Made by a program: the position numbers and the translations under genes. DNA of 64,000 nucleotides from Brevundimonas basaltis. GTDB lineage: Bacteria; Pseudomonadota; Alphaproteobacteria; Caulobacterales; Caulobacteraceae. A model generated the notes under the pieces. The model had not been told where the DNA came from. It did no database searches and saw only the letters and a list, made by a program, of their open reading frames with translations. Positions 1 through 8,427 of the stretch are shown one piece after another (positions within the stretch are counted from its first letter, which is position 1; every line of letters begins with the position of its first letter). Location of the stretch: contig NZ_JACHFZ010000007.1 in the NCBI RefSeq assembly GCF_014202075.1, positions 32,080-96,079 on the forward strand. Direction: 5' to 3'.

Positions 1-357
1 GCCGGCGCCTCGCTGGCGCTGGACGACTTCGGGACCGGCTTCTCGTCGCTGACCTGGTTGGCCAAGCTGCCGTTCGATACGCTGAAGATCGACCGCTATT
101 TCGTTCTGACCATGGACAAGGACGAAGGCTCGGCCAAGATCGTCAAGTCGGTGGTCAACCTCGGCCGCGACCTGTCGCTGGAAGTCGTCGCCGAGGGGGT
201 CGAGAACGCCGGCCTCGCCGGCCTGCTGCTCGACGCCCAGTGCCACTACGGCCAAGGTTTCGGCTACGCCCCGGCCCTGCCGGCCCAGGAGGCCGAGGTC
301 TATCTGAACGAATCGCTCGCCGACGGATCGGCGCCAATCAAGGCGCGCTCGGCCTGA
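1..357 (+). CDS. EAL-domain cyclic-di-GMP phosphodiesterase, C-terminal part
   Basis: This is the 3' end of a gene that begins before the window. The 118 visible residues carry the late motifs of an EAL phosphodiesterase, which hydrolyses cyclic di-GMP: DDFGTGFSSL near residue 8, LKIDR near residue 26, EGVE near residue 64 and GQGFGYA near residue 83. The acidic DDFG and EGVE residues are metal and catalytic positions in this family, so the domain looks active. The domain architecture upstream (GGDEF, PAS or membrane segments) cannot be seen. It ends with TGA, followed by about 90 bases without a gene. Confidence 0.9.
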   Translation, partial: AGASLALDDFGTGFSSLTWLAKLPFDTLKIDRYFVLTMDKDEGSAKIVKSVVNLGRDLSLEVVAEGVENAGLAGLLLDAQCHYGQGFGYAPALPAQEAEVYLNESLADGSAPIKARSA

Positions 358-450
358 TCCAGGCCTGACGGACGGCTTTGTCGCCCCGTCTATGCCGGGT
401 CGCGCCAGGCTGCGATCGACCGGGCCCCCCGGTCGGGAGGCGAATAGCGC

Positions 451-1020
451 TTACGCCCGCCCGCTCTGCCCTGACAGCTGGGCGGGATCGACGCCCAGAC
501 CCGCCAGCGCCTTGGCCCATTTGCCCTCGTAGTCGGGATCGAAGACCAGGTCGGCGTCCGCCTCGGCGGTGAGCCAGACGTTGTCGCCCAGTTCGTCCTC
601 CAACTGGCCCTCGCCCCAGCCCGCATAGCCCAGCAGCAGCATGGACCGGCGCGGTCCCATGGTCGGGTCGACCATCGCCGCCAGCGCCTCCCGCGTGCCG
701 GTCATGGCCAGCCCCTCGCCGAACGACAGCGAGGCGTCCTCGACCAGCCAGTCGTCGGTGTGTAGCACGAAGCCGCGCTCGCGCTCGACCGGCCCGCCGA
801 CCATCACCGCGCGGTCGGCGGCCGAGTCCGGGGCCGGGGTCTCCAGCTTGGTCAGCACCGCCTTCAGGTCGACGCCGGGCGCGGGCCGGTCCAGCCGCAG
901 GCCCATGGCGTGATCCGGACGGTGGGCGCAGACCAGGATGACGGCGTGCTCGAAGCGGGGGTCGCCGATGCCCGGCATGGCCACCAGCAGCCGGCCCGTG
1001 AGAGAATGGAATTCGTCCAT
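451..1020 (-). CDS. YqgE/AlgH family protein (UPF0301)
   Basis: The 189-residue product begins MDEFHSLTGRLLVAMPGIGD and continues with VILVCAHRPDHAMGLRLDRP and a central HTDDW segment, the pattern of the YqgE/AlgH family. The family has a known fold but no firmly established biochemical role; AlgH was named from alginate regulation in Pseudomonas. I chose the ATG at 1020 because family homology starts there, although the frame stays open upstream to 1137. It lies divergent to the peroxiredoxin gene with about 130 bases between them. Confidence 0.9.
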   Translation of the reverse strand: MDEFHSLTGRLLVAMPGIGDPRFEHAVILVCAHRPDHAMGLRLDRPAPGVDLKAVLTKLETPAPDSAADRAVMVGGPVERERGFVLHTDDWLVEDASLSFGEGLAMTGTREALAAMVDPTMGPRRSMLLLGYAGWGEGQLEDELGDNVWLTAEADADLVFDPDYEGKWAKALAGLGVDPAQLSGQSGRA

Positions 1021-1148
1021 GACCCTATCATCGGGACGGCGCGCGGCCGGCGCAAGGCCGGCGGGGCGGTGGAAGGCTTGGCGCGGCTGCCGGCAACGCC
1101 TATCTGCCCAGAGCGTTCTTGAGTCCTCATCCTCCATTGGAGCCTGCC

Positions 1149-1634
1149 ATGACCGTCCAGATCGGCGACCGTATCCCCTCGGCCAACCTGACCCGCGCCA
1201 CCGACGATGGCCCCAAGCCTGTCTCGACGGACGATGTCTTCGCCGGCAAGACCGTGGCCCTGTTCGCCGTGCCGGGCGCCTTCACCCCGACCTGCTCGGC
1301 CAAACATCTGCCGGGCTTCAAGGATCATCGCGACGAACTGGCCGGCAAGGGCGTCGACACCGTCGCCTGCCTGTCGGTCAACGACGCCTTCGTGATGGGC
1401 GCCTGGGCCGACAGCCAGGGCGTCGGCAAGGACGACATCGTCATGCTGGGCGATGGCAACGGCGACTTCACCCGCGCCCTCGGCCTGTCGATGGACGCCA
1501 AGGGTTACGGCATGGGTGAGCGCTCGCAGCGCTATTCGATGATCGTCAAGGACGGCGTCGTCGAAAAGCTGAATGTCGAACAGCCGGGCGAGTTCAAGGT
1601 GTCCTCGGCCGAGCATCTGTTGACGCAGCTTTAG
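1149..1634 (+). CDS. Peroxiredoxin, Prx5-like (redoxin)
   Basis: A 161-residue cytoplasmic thiol peroxidase that should reduce hydrogen and organic peroxides. The Prx5 signature PGAFTPTCS places the peroxidatic cysteine at residue 49; a second cysteine lies at residue 74 in TVACLSVND. The later segment GMGERSQRYSMIVKDGVVEKLNVE is typical of the subfamily. The start is the ATG at 1149, preceded by TTGGAG at ribosome-binding distance; the frame is open a little further upstream but without family similarity. The electron donor (glutathione/glutaredoxin or thioredoxin) cannot be told from the sequence. Confidence 0.93.
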   Translation: MTVQIGDRIPSANLTRATDDGPKPVSTDDVFAGKTVALFAVPGAFTPTCSAKHLPGFKDHRDELAGKGVDTVACLSVNDAFVMGAWADSQGVGKDDIVMLGDGNGDFTRALGLSMDAKGYGMGERSQRYSMIVKDGVVEKLNVEQPGEFKVSSAEHLLTQL

Positions 1635-1697
1635 GGCGCCGCCGCTCGCCGCGCGGCGGCTCTCCGCCTGAGCGCGGCGGGAGCCCGTGATCGTGCG

Positions 1698-2147
1698 ATG
1701 ACTACCGACGTCTTCACCCCGGATCAGCGCAGCGCCGTGATGCGGCGGGTCAAGGGGCATGACACCGGGCCGGAACTGACCGTGCGCCGCATCTTCCGCG
1801 CCGCCGGGATCGGCTACCGGCTCGGCGGCGGGGATCTGCCGGGGCGACCGGATCTCGTCATGAAAGGGCGGCGTGCGGCGGTGTTCGTGCATGGCTGCTT
1901 CTGGCATGGCCACGACTGCCCCCGGGGCGCTCGCCCGCCCAAGGCCAACGCCGGCTACTGGACGGCCAAGATCGACCGCAATCGCGCTCGCGACGCGGCG
2001 GCGGCCACGGCGCTGCAGGCGGCGGGCTGGCGCGTCGTGACGGTCTGGGAATGCGGAATGAAGGCCCCGGACTTCGCCGACCGGCTGGTCGCCGCCGTCT
2101 GTGATCAGGCGGCCGCGGTCTCGATCCCGGACTCGTCCCCGGACTGA
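1698..2147 (+). CDS. vsr: Very short patch repair endonuclease (Vsr), orphan copy
   Basis: The 149-residue protein has the Vsr fold signature: LPGRPDLV with the catalytic aspartate at residue 52, [11 protein letters not shown] at 64-74 giving the histidines and zinc ligands, and WEC with a further cysteine near 119. Vsr nicks beside T:G mismatches made by deamination of 5-methylcytosine. No cytosine methyltransferase lies next to this copy; a second vsr sits in the restriction operon 40 kb away. The last 43 bases overlap the convergent histidine kinase gene. The substrate motif is unknown. Confidence 0.9.
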   Translation: MTTDVFTPDQRSAVMRRVKGHDTGPELTVRRIFRAAGIGYRLGGGDLPGRPDLVMKGRRAAVFVHGCFWHGHDCPRGARPPKANAGYWTAKIDRNRARDAAAATALQAAGWRVVTVWECGMKAPDFADRLVAAVCDQAAAVSIPDSSPD

Positions 2148-4060
2148 GCCATGGCCATCACCTGGTTGATGGCGCCCAGCAGCATCGGCGGGGTGATCGG
2201 CTTGGGCACGAAATAGGTCATCCCGGCCGCTGTGCAGGCAGCGATGTCCTCGGGCGCCGTGTCCGCCGTTACCGCGATGACGGGGACGTGGGCGTTGGGT
2301 CCGCCGCCGGCGCGGATGCGGCGGGTCGTCTCGCGCCCGTCTAGTTCGGGCATCCGCACGTCCATGAAGATCAGGTCGAAGCTGGCGGTCTCGCAGATTT
2401 TCAGCGCCGCAAGGCCGTCGGCCGCGGTGTCGATGTCGCAGCCGAGCGGTTGCAGGATCAGCTGGATGGCCCTGCGGTTGATGTCGTGGTCGTCGACGAC
2501 CAGCACCCGCATGGCGCGGCCCTCGTCCTCGTCCCCTACGTGGTCGTCGGAGAGCGGTGAGGCGACGGCGGCCGGATCGGGCTCGACCGGGCCTGCCGTC
2601 AGGGCCTGCGCGGCGGGCCCGGGCGTGGCCGGGGCCGCCGGTCGGGTCGAGGGACGGGTCGACAGGGCCCGGGCGACCGCGTCGCGGCTTTCCTGGTCGA
2701 ACGTCGGAGTCACCGCGGTTTTGGACTCGGCGGCTTCCAGACGCAGCGACAGCGTGAAAATGGCCCCCCTGTCGATGCCGTTGCGCGCGGTCAGGCGGCC
2801 GCCCATCAGATCGACCAGATGCCGGCTGATCGACAGGCCCAGGCCGGTGCCCCCGTGACGCGCGCTGACGCCGTCGGCGGTCTGGTCGAATGGCGTGAAC
2901 AGCCGCGCCATCTGGTCGTCGGTCATACCCGGCCCCGTATCGACGACATCGATCAGCAAGGCATGGCCGCCCGTGTCCTCGGGCCAGACGTTCAGGCGCA
3001 GGGTGATCGACCCCTCTTCCGTGAACTTCATGGCGTTGGAGATCAGATTGTTGAGCACCTGCCGCAACCGCATCGGATCACCCCGGACTGCGGACGGTAC
3101 GGTGGCGGCGCCTTCGAGGCGCAGCTTCAGGCCCTTGGCCCGGGCGGGGCCGCGCCACAGCCGGGCGGACTGGTTCAGCAGGTCGCGCAGGTCGAAGTCC
3201 ACCGCCTCGACCGTCATATGTCCGGCCTCGAGCTTGGCGTGATCGAGCAGATCGTCGAGCAGGGCCTTCATCATGAAGCCGGCGTCGCTGATCAGTCGTG
3301 CCTGGGCGCGCGCCGCGCCATCCGACGCGCCACGCTCCAGCTCGGCCGAGCCGGTCAGGATGGCGCTGATCGGGGTGCGCAGGTCGTGACCGACGGCGGC
3401 GAGAAAGGCGCTTCGGCCTTCCATGATCCGCTCGGCGTCGGCGCGTTTCTCTTCGGCCTCGATCCGCGCCGCGCTTTCCGCGATCCGGGCCTGGTTCATG
3501 CGCTGCCAGGTCGAAAGGCAGTAGGTGATGAAGACCCCCACCGCGACCGCGGCCGCCGTCACGAAAGCGGGCGACGCGCCATAGGCGGCCATGAAGAACG
3601 GCATCGAGGCGAGATAGAGGAACTGCGGCGTAACCGTCAGCACCAGCACCGACTTCGAGCGCGGCGCATTGATCATCGAATAGATGGCCCCGGCCGACAG
3701 CAGCATGGAGGCGCAGATGCCGCCCATGGCGCCGCCCGCGAGCCACAGCGGGATGGCCAGGCTGCCGAAATAGCCGGCGTTCGCGGCCAGCACGGCGTAG
3801 CCGGCGAACCGACGGACGCCGCGCAGGCGCTCGGTCTTGCCGTCGTTGACCGGACCGAAGATCCACAGGTCGACGATCTGCACCGCGAAATAGCCCAGCA
3901 CCCATGCCGCGCTGAGCGACCAGCCGAGCAGGGGGCTGAAGACGAGGGCGCTGGCCGAGGCCATGCCCAGCCGCTGCAGCAGCGCCTTGCGCCTCTGGCG
4001 GATGGCGCCGGCCCAGGAGTCGGGGGCGGCGGCAGGCGTTTCGGCTTTGGCGATCGCCAT
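2105..4060 (-). CDS. Membrane-bound hybrid histidine kinase
   Basis: A 651-residue sensor kinase. Residues 33-184 are hydrophobic and look like five or six membrane helices with little periplasmic sequence, so it may sense through the membrane. A coiled linker follows, then a HisKA domain with the phospho-accepting histidine at about 225 (AAVGHDLRTP), and a HATPase domain with N, G1 and G2 boxes (NLISNAMKF, DTGPGMT, GGTGLGLSI). A C-terminal receiver domain has DD, FMDVRMPELDG and the KP lysine. No Hpt or response regulator is adjacent, so the phosphorelay partner is elsewhere. The 3' end overlaps vsr by 43 bases. Confidence 0.92.
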   Translation of the reverse strand: MAIAKAETPAAAPDSWAGAIRQRRKALLQRLGMASASALVFSPLLGWSLSAAWVLGYFAVQIVDLWIFGPVNDGKTERLRGVRRFAGYAVLAANAGYFGSLAIPLWLAGGAMGGICASMLLSAGAIYSMINAPRSKSVLVLTVTPQFLYLASMPFFMAAYGASPAFVTAAAVAVGVFITYCLSTWQRMNQARIAESAARIEAEEKRADAERIMEGRSAFLAAVGHDLRTPISAILTGSAELERGASDGAARAQARLISDAGFMMKALLDDLLDHAKLEAGHMTVEAVDFDLRDLLNQSARLWRGPARAKGLKLRLEGAATVPSAVRGDPMRLRQVLNNLISNAMKFTEEGSITLRLNVWPEDTGGHALLIDVVDTGPGMTDDQMARLFTPFDQTADGVSARHGGTGLGLSISRHLVDLMGGRLTARNGIDRGAIFTLSLRLEAAESKTAVTPTFDQESRDAVARALSTRPSTRPAAPATPGPAAQALTAGPVEPDPAAVASPLSDDHVGDEDEGRAMRVLVVDDHDINRRAIQLILQPLGCDIDTAADGLAALKICETASFDLIFMDVRMPELDGRETTRRIRAGGGPNAHVPVIAVTADTAPEDIAACTAAGMTYFVPKPITPPMLLGAINQVMAMAQSGDESGIETAAA

Positions 4061-4126
4061 GCGGCTCCCCCGGGACCGGGCGAATTCGCCCGTGCCGCAT
4101 CATGCCCGGCTTGCCCTAACGCTCCG

Positions 4127-5158
4127 TCAACGGGCTGCTCCGACCGCCTCCGCGGCTGTGGAAAAACCGTCGGCCTTCAGACGGGCGGCGAGGTCGCGTT
4201 TGATCCGCCCCACCAGTCCCGGCCCCTCGAAAACCAGGGCGCTGTAGACCTGCACCGCCGAGGCGCCGGCGCGGAGCCGGTCATAGGCCTCGGCCCCGGA
4301 GTCGATCCCCCCGACGGCGATCAGCGGCAGGCGTCCACCGGCGGCCTCGGCGGCCGCGCGCAGGGCGGCGCGCGCACCCGGCTTGAGCGGCGCGCCGGAC
4401 AGGCCGCCGGCCTCGGTCCGTTGCGACGAGCGCAGGCTCTCCGGCCGCTCCAGGGTGGTGTTGGAGACGATCAGGGCGTCGATGCCGTGATCAAGTGCAG
4501 CCTCGACGATCAGGGCGATCTCCGCCCCCGTCAGGTCGGGCGCGATCTTGAGGAACACCGGCGTCGGGTCGTCGGCCCGGGCCTCGGCCAGCCGGCCGAG
4601 CAGGTCGTCCATGGCGGCGCGCCCCTGCAGGTCGCGCAGGCCGGGCGTATTCGGCGAGGAGACGTTGACGGTGACGTAATCGGCCAGGCCTCTCAGCCGC
4701 CTCAGCCCGGCGACATAGTCGGCGGCCTTGTCCTCGGTATCCTTGTTGGCCCCCAGATTGGCCCCGACCACGGCCCCGACCGGCCGCTTGGCGAGTCGGC
4801 CGGCGAAGGCCTCCAGACCCTCATTGTTGAAGCCCATGCGGTTGATGATCGCCCGATCTTCCGTCAGGCGGAACAGCCGGGGCCGCGGATTGCCGGGCTG
4901 CGCCTGCGGCGTGACCGAGCCGCATTCGACGAAGCCGAAACCCAGCCGCGCCAATCCGCGCAGGGCCTCGCCATTCTTGTCCAGACCGGCCGCCAGCCCG
5001 ACCGGGTTCGACAACCGCAGGCCCGCCACGGTCGTCGCCAGCACCGGATCGTCGGCAAGAGGGGCGGGCAGGGGGGCCAGCTTCAGGGCATGGATCGCCA
5101 GCCGATGCGCTGTCTCGGGCTCGAGAGTCCGCAACAGGGCGGCGCCGATGTCGGTCAT
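4127..5158 (-). CDS. pyrD: Dihydroorotate dehydrogenase (quinone), class 2
   Basis: A 343-residue flavoprotein that oxidises dihydroorotate to orotate with quinone in pyrimidine synthesis. Recognisable motifs are NPVGLAAGLDKNGE, FVECGSVTPQAQPGNPRPRLFRL, INRMGFNN, VNVSSPNTPGLRDLQ (with the class 2 catalytic serine), KIAPDL, and IAVGGIDSG. The N-terminal amphipathic extension (LLRTLEPETAHRLAIHALK) is the membrane-associating part of class 2 enzymes. The start at 5158 overlaps the stop of the DUF952 gene as ATGA, indicating translational coupling; an in-frame ATG two codons earlier is an alternative. Confidence 0.96.
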   Translation of the reverse strand: MTDIGAALLRTLEPETAHRLAIHALKLAPLPAPLADDPVLATTVAGLRLSNPVGLAAGLDKNGEALRGLARLGFGFVECGSVTPQAQPGNPRPRLFRLTEDRAIINRMGFNNEGLEAFAGRLAKRPVGAVVGANLGANKDTEDKAADYVAGLRRLRGLADYVTVNVSSPNTPGLRDLQGRAAMDDLLGRLAEARADDPTPVFLKIAPDLTGAEIALIVEAALDHGIDALIVSNTTLERPESLRSSQRTEAGGLSGAPLKPGARAALRAAAEAAGGRLPLIAVGGIDSGAEAYDRLRAGASAVQVYSALVFEGPGLVGRIKRDLAARLKADGFSTAAEAVGAAR

Positions 5159-5511
5159 GGCCATCCGGTCGCCCCGTCGTCGAAGATCATCGCGCCGTCG
5201 TCGCGCACCGCCAGCGTCCGCTCCACGCGCACCGCCGTCATCGGCAGGGGCCCGTAGAGATGCGGAAACAGGTCGCCGCCCCGCGAGGCTTCCCATCGCA
5301 GAGCATCGCCCATCGCCGCCGGATCGAGGGCGACGAGCACCAGTCCCTCTCGCCCCGCATAGTGGCGCCGCGCCGTCTCGGCCAGCTGGGCTGTCGTGGA
5401 CATATGGATGTAGCCGTCGGCGCGGTCGACCGCCGACCCGTTGTAAGCCCCCGCCGCGCGCGCCTCCGCCCACTCCGCGCGATCGGCCAGCTTGTAGATG
5501 GGGTCGCTCAT
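5155..5511 (-). CDS. DUF952 family protein
   Basis: A 118-residue protein beginning MSDPIYKLADRAEW and containing GYIHMSTTAQLAETARRHY and FPHLYGPLP, which are the hallmarks of the DUF952 family. The family is of unknown biochemical function, and I infer none here. It is the middle gene of a tightly packed operon: its start overlaps the stop of the histidine phosphatase gene as ATGA, and its stop overlaps the pyrD start in the same way. It is probably cytoplasmic, with no signal peptide or membrane segment. Confidence 0.85.
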   Translation of the reverse strand: MSDPIYKLADRAEWAEARAAGAYNGSAVDRADGYIHMSTTAQLAETARRHYAGREGLVLVALDPAAMGDALRWEASRGGDLFPHLYGPLPMTAVRVERTLAVRDDGAMIFDDGATGWP

Positions 5512-6011
5512 GCGGCGGCGAGGTCGCGTGGGGGCAGCCAGCCTTCGAGCACCGGCCGGCCGGCCGCGTCGACGCTGAAGATCGCCGCCGCCCCGGGCGG
5601 AAAGCCGCCGGTCATCCGCTCAAGCACGGACGGCGAGGCGGCGCTCTCGATCAGATATTCCACGGCCAGCAGATGGACGCCCGGATTGTGGGCCACCACC
5701 ATCAGGCAGCCGGCCTCGTCTTCGGCGTCCTCGATCAGCCGGCGCAGCACGTCGGAGCCGCCGTTGAACAGGGGCTCGTCATCACGGATCTGGACGTCGC
5801 CGAAGGCGTCGTGGAGCAGGTCCCAGGTCTGGCGCGTCCGCGTGGCCGGCGACACCAGGGCCAAGTCGGGGCGCAGGCCGCGCGCCGCGAGCGCCCGGCC
5901 CATGGCGGCGGCGTCGGCCCGGCCGCGCGACGACAGCGGGCGATCGCGGTCGCGGCCCGAACCGGCGGACCGTTCGGCCTCGGCGTGCCGCATCAGGATC
6001 AGTTTCTGCAT
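5508..6011 (-). CDS. SixA-type histidine phosphatase family protein
   Basis: The 167-residue protein starts MQKLILMRHAEAE, the RHG (here RHA) motif of the histidine phosphatase superfamily, followed by RPLSSRGRADA, SPATRTRQTW and VVAHNPGVH with the second catalytic histidine. Length and motif spacing match SixA-like phosphohistidine phosphatases, which in Escherichia coli act on phosphorylated histidine proteins. The true substrate here is unknown. It is the first gene of the operon with DUF952 and pyrD, and its stop overlaps the next start. Confidence 0.85.
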   Translation of the reverse strand: MQKLILMRHAEAERSAGSGRDRDRPLSSRGRADAAAMGRALAARGLRPDLALVSPATRTRQTWDLLHDAFGDVQIRDDEPLFNGGSDVLRRLIEDAEDEAGCLMVVAHNPGVHLLAVEYLIESAASPSVLERMTGGFPPGAAAIFSVDAAGRPVLEGWLPPRDLAAA

Positions 6012-6060
6012 GCCCGCCCTTTAGGGCCTGACGGGCGGGCTGCAAAGCGTGAGCAGCGCT

Positions 6061-6801
6061 TCAGGCGCCGAGCCGACGGCTGCGCGACGCCGGTTGGGGC
6101 TGCATGACGGGCGCGAGAGCCGTGGCCGGAGCGACGGCGCCGCCGGGATGGACCCGGGCGTAGGCCCGCCGCGTCGCCTCCAGCAGGATCACCCCGGCGG
6201 CGCCCGGCATGACGCGGCGGCCGACCTGTTCAAAGCCGTCGGCAAGAGGCAGCAACGGCCCCCACGGGGGCACATACAGCGTCTGCGACCAGGCGGTCGG
6301 CTCCAGACCCGCGCCGCGCACCAGACGCTCCAGCTGGCGCCGGGTAAAGGGGCGGCCGTGGCCGAACGGGGTCGCCTCGGCGCGGGCCCACAGGCCGCCC
6401 CGGGCCGCGGCGATCAGGATGATGCGCCCGGCGGGCGACAGGGCCCGCACCGCCTCGGTCAGCAGACCGGCGGCGTCCTCGGCCTCTTCCAGCGCATGGA
6501 CCAGCAGAATGCGGTCGAAGCTTCCCGCCTTGAACGGCAGGCGGCGGTCGTCGACCAGGACGGTGCGATTGCGCCCCGCCGGCGGCCACAGCTCGACGCC
6601 CTGTCCGCCCGGCATCGCCGCCACCACCCGCCGCGCCCCCACGAAGGCGTCCAGCCACGGCGTCGCATAGCCGATCCCCAGCACGTCGCAGCTGGCGGCC
6701 TCGCCCCAGGCGTCATCCAGCCGCCGCGCCAGCAGGCGCCGGGCCAGCGCGCCGGCCGGCTCGCCGTAGAAGGTCCGAAGCTCTTCGATGCTGCGCCGCA
6801 T
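6061..6801 (-). CDS. Class I SAM-dependent methyltransferase
   Basis: A 246-residue protein with a Rossmann-type methyltransferase core: DVLGIGYATPWLDAF for the SAM-binding glycine region near residue 40, an acidic strand end at ELWPP, VDDRRLPFKAGSFDRILLVHALEEAED for motifs II and III, and LSPAGRIILIAAARGG. The substrate cannot be inferred. It is divergently arranged with gloB, with 44 bases between the starts, so the two probably share a control region. A C-terminal hydrophobic stretch precedes a basic tail. Confidence 0.82.
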   Translation of the reverse strand: MRRSIEELRTFYGEPAGALARRLLARRLDDAWGEAASCDVLGIGYATPWLDAFVGARRVVAAMPGGQGVELWPPAGRNRTVLVDDRRLPFKAGSFDRILLVHALEEAEDAAGLLTEAVRALSPAGRIILIAAARGGLWARAEATPFGHGRPFTRRQLERLVRGAGLEPTAWSQTLYVPPWGPLLPLADGFEQVGRRVMPGAAGVILLEATRRAYARVHPGGAVAPATALAPVMQPQPASRSRRLGA

Positions 6802-6845
6802 CCGGTCACCATAGGCCGCGGAAGGGGCCGCTGCTAGAATGCGCC

Positions 6846-7574
6846 ATGCCCCTCGATGTTCGCCTGTTCCCCTGCCTCTCCGACAACTACGGTTTCCTCG
6901 TGCGTGACGCCGCCACCGGCGCCGTGGCCACGGTGGACACGCCCGACGCCGAGGCCATTCTGGCCGAGCTGGAGCGGTCGGGCTGGGGTCGATTGGACTT
7001 GATCCTGAACACCCACTGGCACCCCGACCACACCCAGGGCAATGCGGCGCTGAAGGCCGCGGCCGGCTGCGAGATCGTCGGCCCGGAAGAAGTGCGAAAG
7101 GCGGCGCCGCTGGACCGCGTCGTGCGCGGCGGCGACGCGGTGACGCTGGGCGAAACGGGGCTCGAGGTGACCGATACGCCCGGCCATACCCTCGGTCACA
7201 TCGTCTATCGCGACGCCGCCGGCGGGCAGGCCTTCGTCGGCGACACCCTGTTCGCCCTGGGCTGCGGCCGGCTGTTCGAGGGCACGCCGGAACAGATGTG
7301 GGACAGCCTGCGCCGGCTCGCCGCCTGGCCGGACGAGACCACGGTCTGGTGCGCCCACGAATATACCGCCGCCAACGCCCGCTTCGCCCTCAGCCTCGAC
7401 GACCGGCCGGAGATGGCTGCGCGGGCGGCCGAGGTGTTTGCGGCGCGGGACCGGGGCCAGCCCACGGTCCCGACCACCATCGGGGCGGAAAAGGCCTTCA
7501 ATCCCTTCCTGCGCGCCGCCGACGCCGCGGAATTCGCGGCCCGGCGCGCGGCCAAGGACAGCTTCGCCGGCTAG
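6846..7574 (+). CDS. gloB: Hydroxyacylglutathione hydrolase (glyoxalase II)
   Basis: A 242-residue metallo-beta-lactamase fold enzyme that hydrolyses S-lactoylglutathione to lactate and glutathione, the second step of methylglyoxal detoxification. The metal-binding motif THWHPDHTQG, DTPGHTLGHI, VGDTLFALGCGRLFEGT and CAHEYTAANARFA are all present, followed by the glyoxalase II C-terminal region with the ending KAFNPFLR. The start ATG at 6846 gives MPLDVRLFPCLSDNYGFLV, the usual N-terminus. It converges on the next gene with only 7 bases between stops. Confidence 0.95.
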   Translation: MPLDVRLFPCLSDNYGFLVRDAATGAVATVDTPDAEAILAELERSGWGRLDLILNTHWHPDHTQGNAALKAAAGCEIVGPEEVRKAAPLDRVVRGGDAVTLGETGLEVTDTPGHTLGHIVYRDAAGGQAFVGDTLFALGCGRLFEGTPEQMWDSLRRLAAWPDETTVWCAHEYTAANARFALSLDDRPEMAARAAEVFAARDRGQPTVPTTIGAEKAFNPFLRAADAAEFAARRAAKDSFAG

Positions 7575-7581
7575 TCCGCCC

Positions 7582-8379
7582 TCAGGGCAGGATGGCGCGG
7601 ATCACCCGGGCCGAGGACGGACGTCCGGCCATGCCCTGGCGCGTATCGACCGTGACCGTCAGTCGCCCGCCCGCATAGGTCACCCCCGCGCGGGAGCCCT
7701 CGACGATGGTGATGCTGCGCAGGTCGGCGATGTACTGCCGCGCGGTCGGCGAGCGGGCGATGCGGATGACGGCGTCGGTGGTGACGATCATCGCCTCGAC
7801 GCTGAGCGACTCGAACTGTTCATCGACGTCCAGATTGACCTCGACGAGGCGGCCGCCCACCGCCTGGCTGACCATGTAGCTGCGCTGGGCCATCAGGCGG
7901 AACAGCAGGTGCGGCCCGAGGGTCGGCGGCGTCAGGCTCTGGCCCGAGCCCGTGAACGAGGCGGGCGATCCGCTGGGCGCGCGTGGCGTATAGACCGTCA
8001 TGCCGCCGCCGGGCGTGACCCGCAGCACCTGTTCGCCCGCGTCGTTGCGATAGATGACGTCGCCGCGCGGCGCGGCGCTGGGCCTCAGCACCCAGGTCTC
8101 GTCGCGGCGTTCGAAGCGCAGCAGCGGGTGGCGTCCCGAACGGTCGAGGATGAAGCCCTCGCCCGATTCCGCCACATAGCGGCCCACGGGGGGCAGGGTG
8201 GGCGACGCCGGCCGGCGATCGCGAAGCCTGTCGCTCTGCTCCGCCTGGACGTTGCCGCGGTTCTGGGCCGCCGCCTCCGCGCCGATCGGCAGCAGCGACA
8301 GCACGGCCGCCGCGAGGGCGATCGCCATCGCGGTCGGAAGCGGCCGTCCCGCCGTTCTGACCCTTGCCGTCAACTCCAT
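7582..8379 (-). CDS. Secreted hypothetical protein (possibly DUF4908)
   Basis: A 265-residue protein with a hydrophobic segment at about residues 17-35 ending in AEAAAQ, consistent with a signal peptide or single anchor. The body is rich in short strands (VGRYVAESGEGFILDRSGRHPLLRFERRDETWVLRP, VIYRNDAGEQVLRVTPGGGMTVYTP) suggesting a beta-structured periplasmic protein. It resembles in outline the DUF4908 proteins of Caulobacterales, but I cannot confirm that without a profile search. It follows phaB on the same strand with 48 bases between them. Function unknown. Confidence 0.65.
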   Translation of the reverse strand: MELTARVRTAGRPLPTAMAIALAAAVLSLLPIGAEAAAQNRGNVQAEQSDRLRDRRPASPTLPPVGRYVAESGEGFILDRSGRHPLLRFERRDETWVLRPSAAPRGDVIYRNDAGEQVLRVTPGGGMTVYTPRAPSGSPASFTGSGQSLTPPTLGPHLLFRLMAQRSYMVSQAVGGRLVEVNLDVDEQFESLSVEAMIVTTDAVIRIARSPTARQYIADLRSITIVEGSRAGVTYAGGRLTVTVDTRQGMAGRPSSARVIRAILP

Positions 8380-8427
8380 GGTCTATGTCGTGGAATCGTC
8401 GCGCGGCGGATTTTGGGCGGGCCTGCC

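Noticed and set aside
2819..5257. 812-codon plus-strand open frame across the histidine kinase and pyrD
   Set aside because: It is antisense to two clear genes and has the Gln/Gly/Arg-rich composition typical of GC-rich shadow frames.
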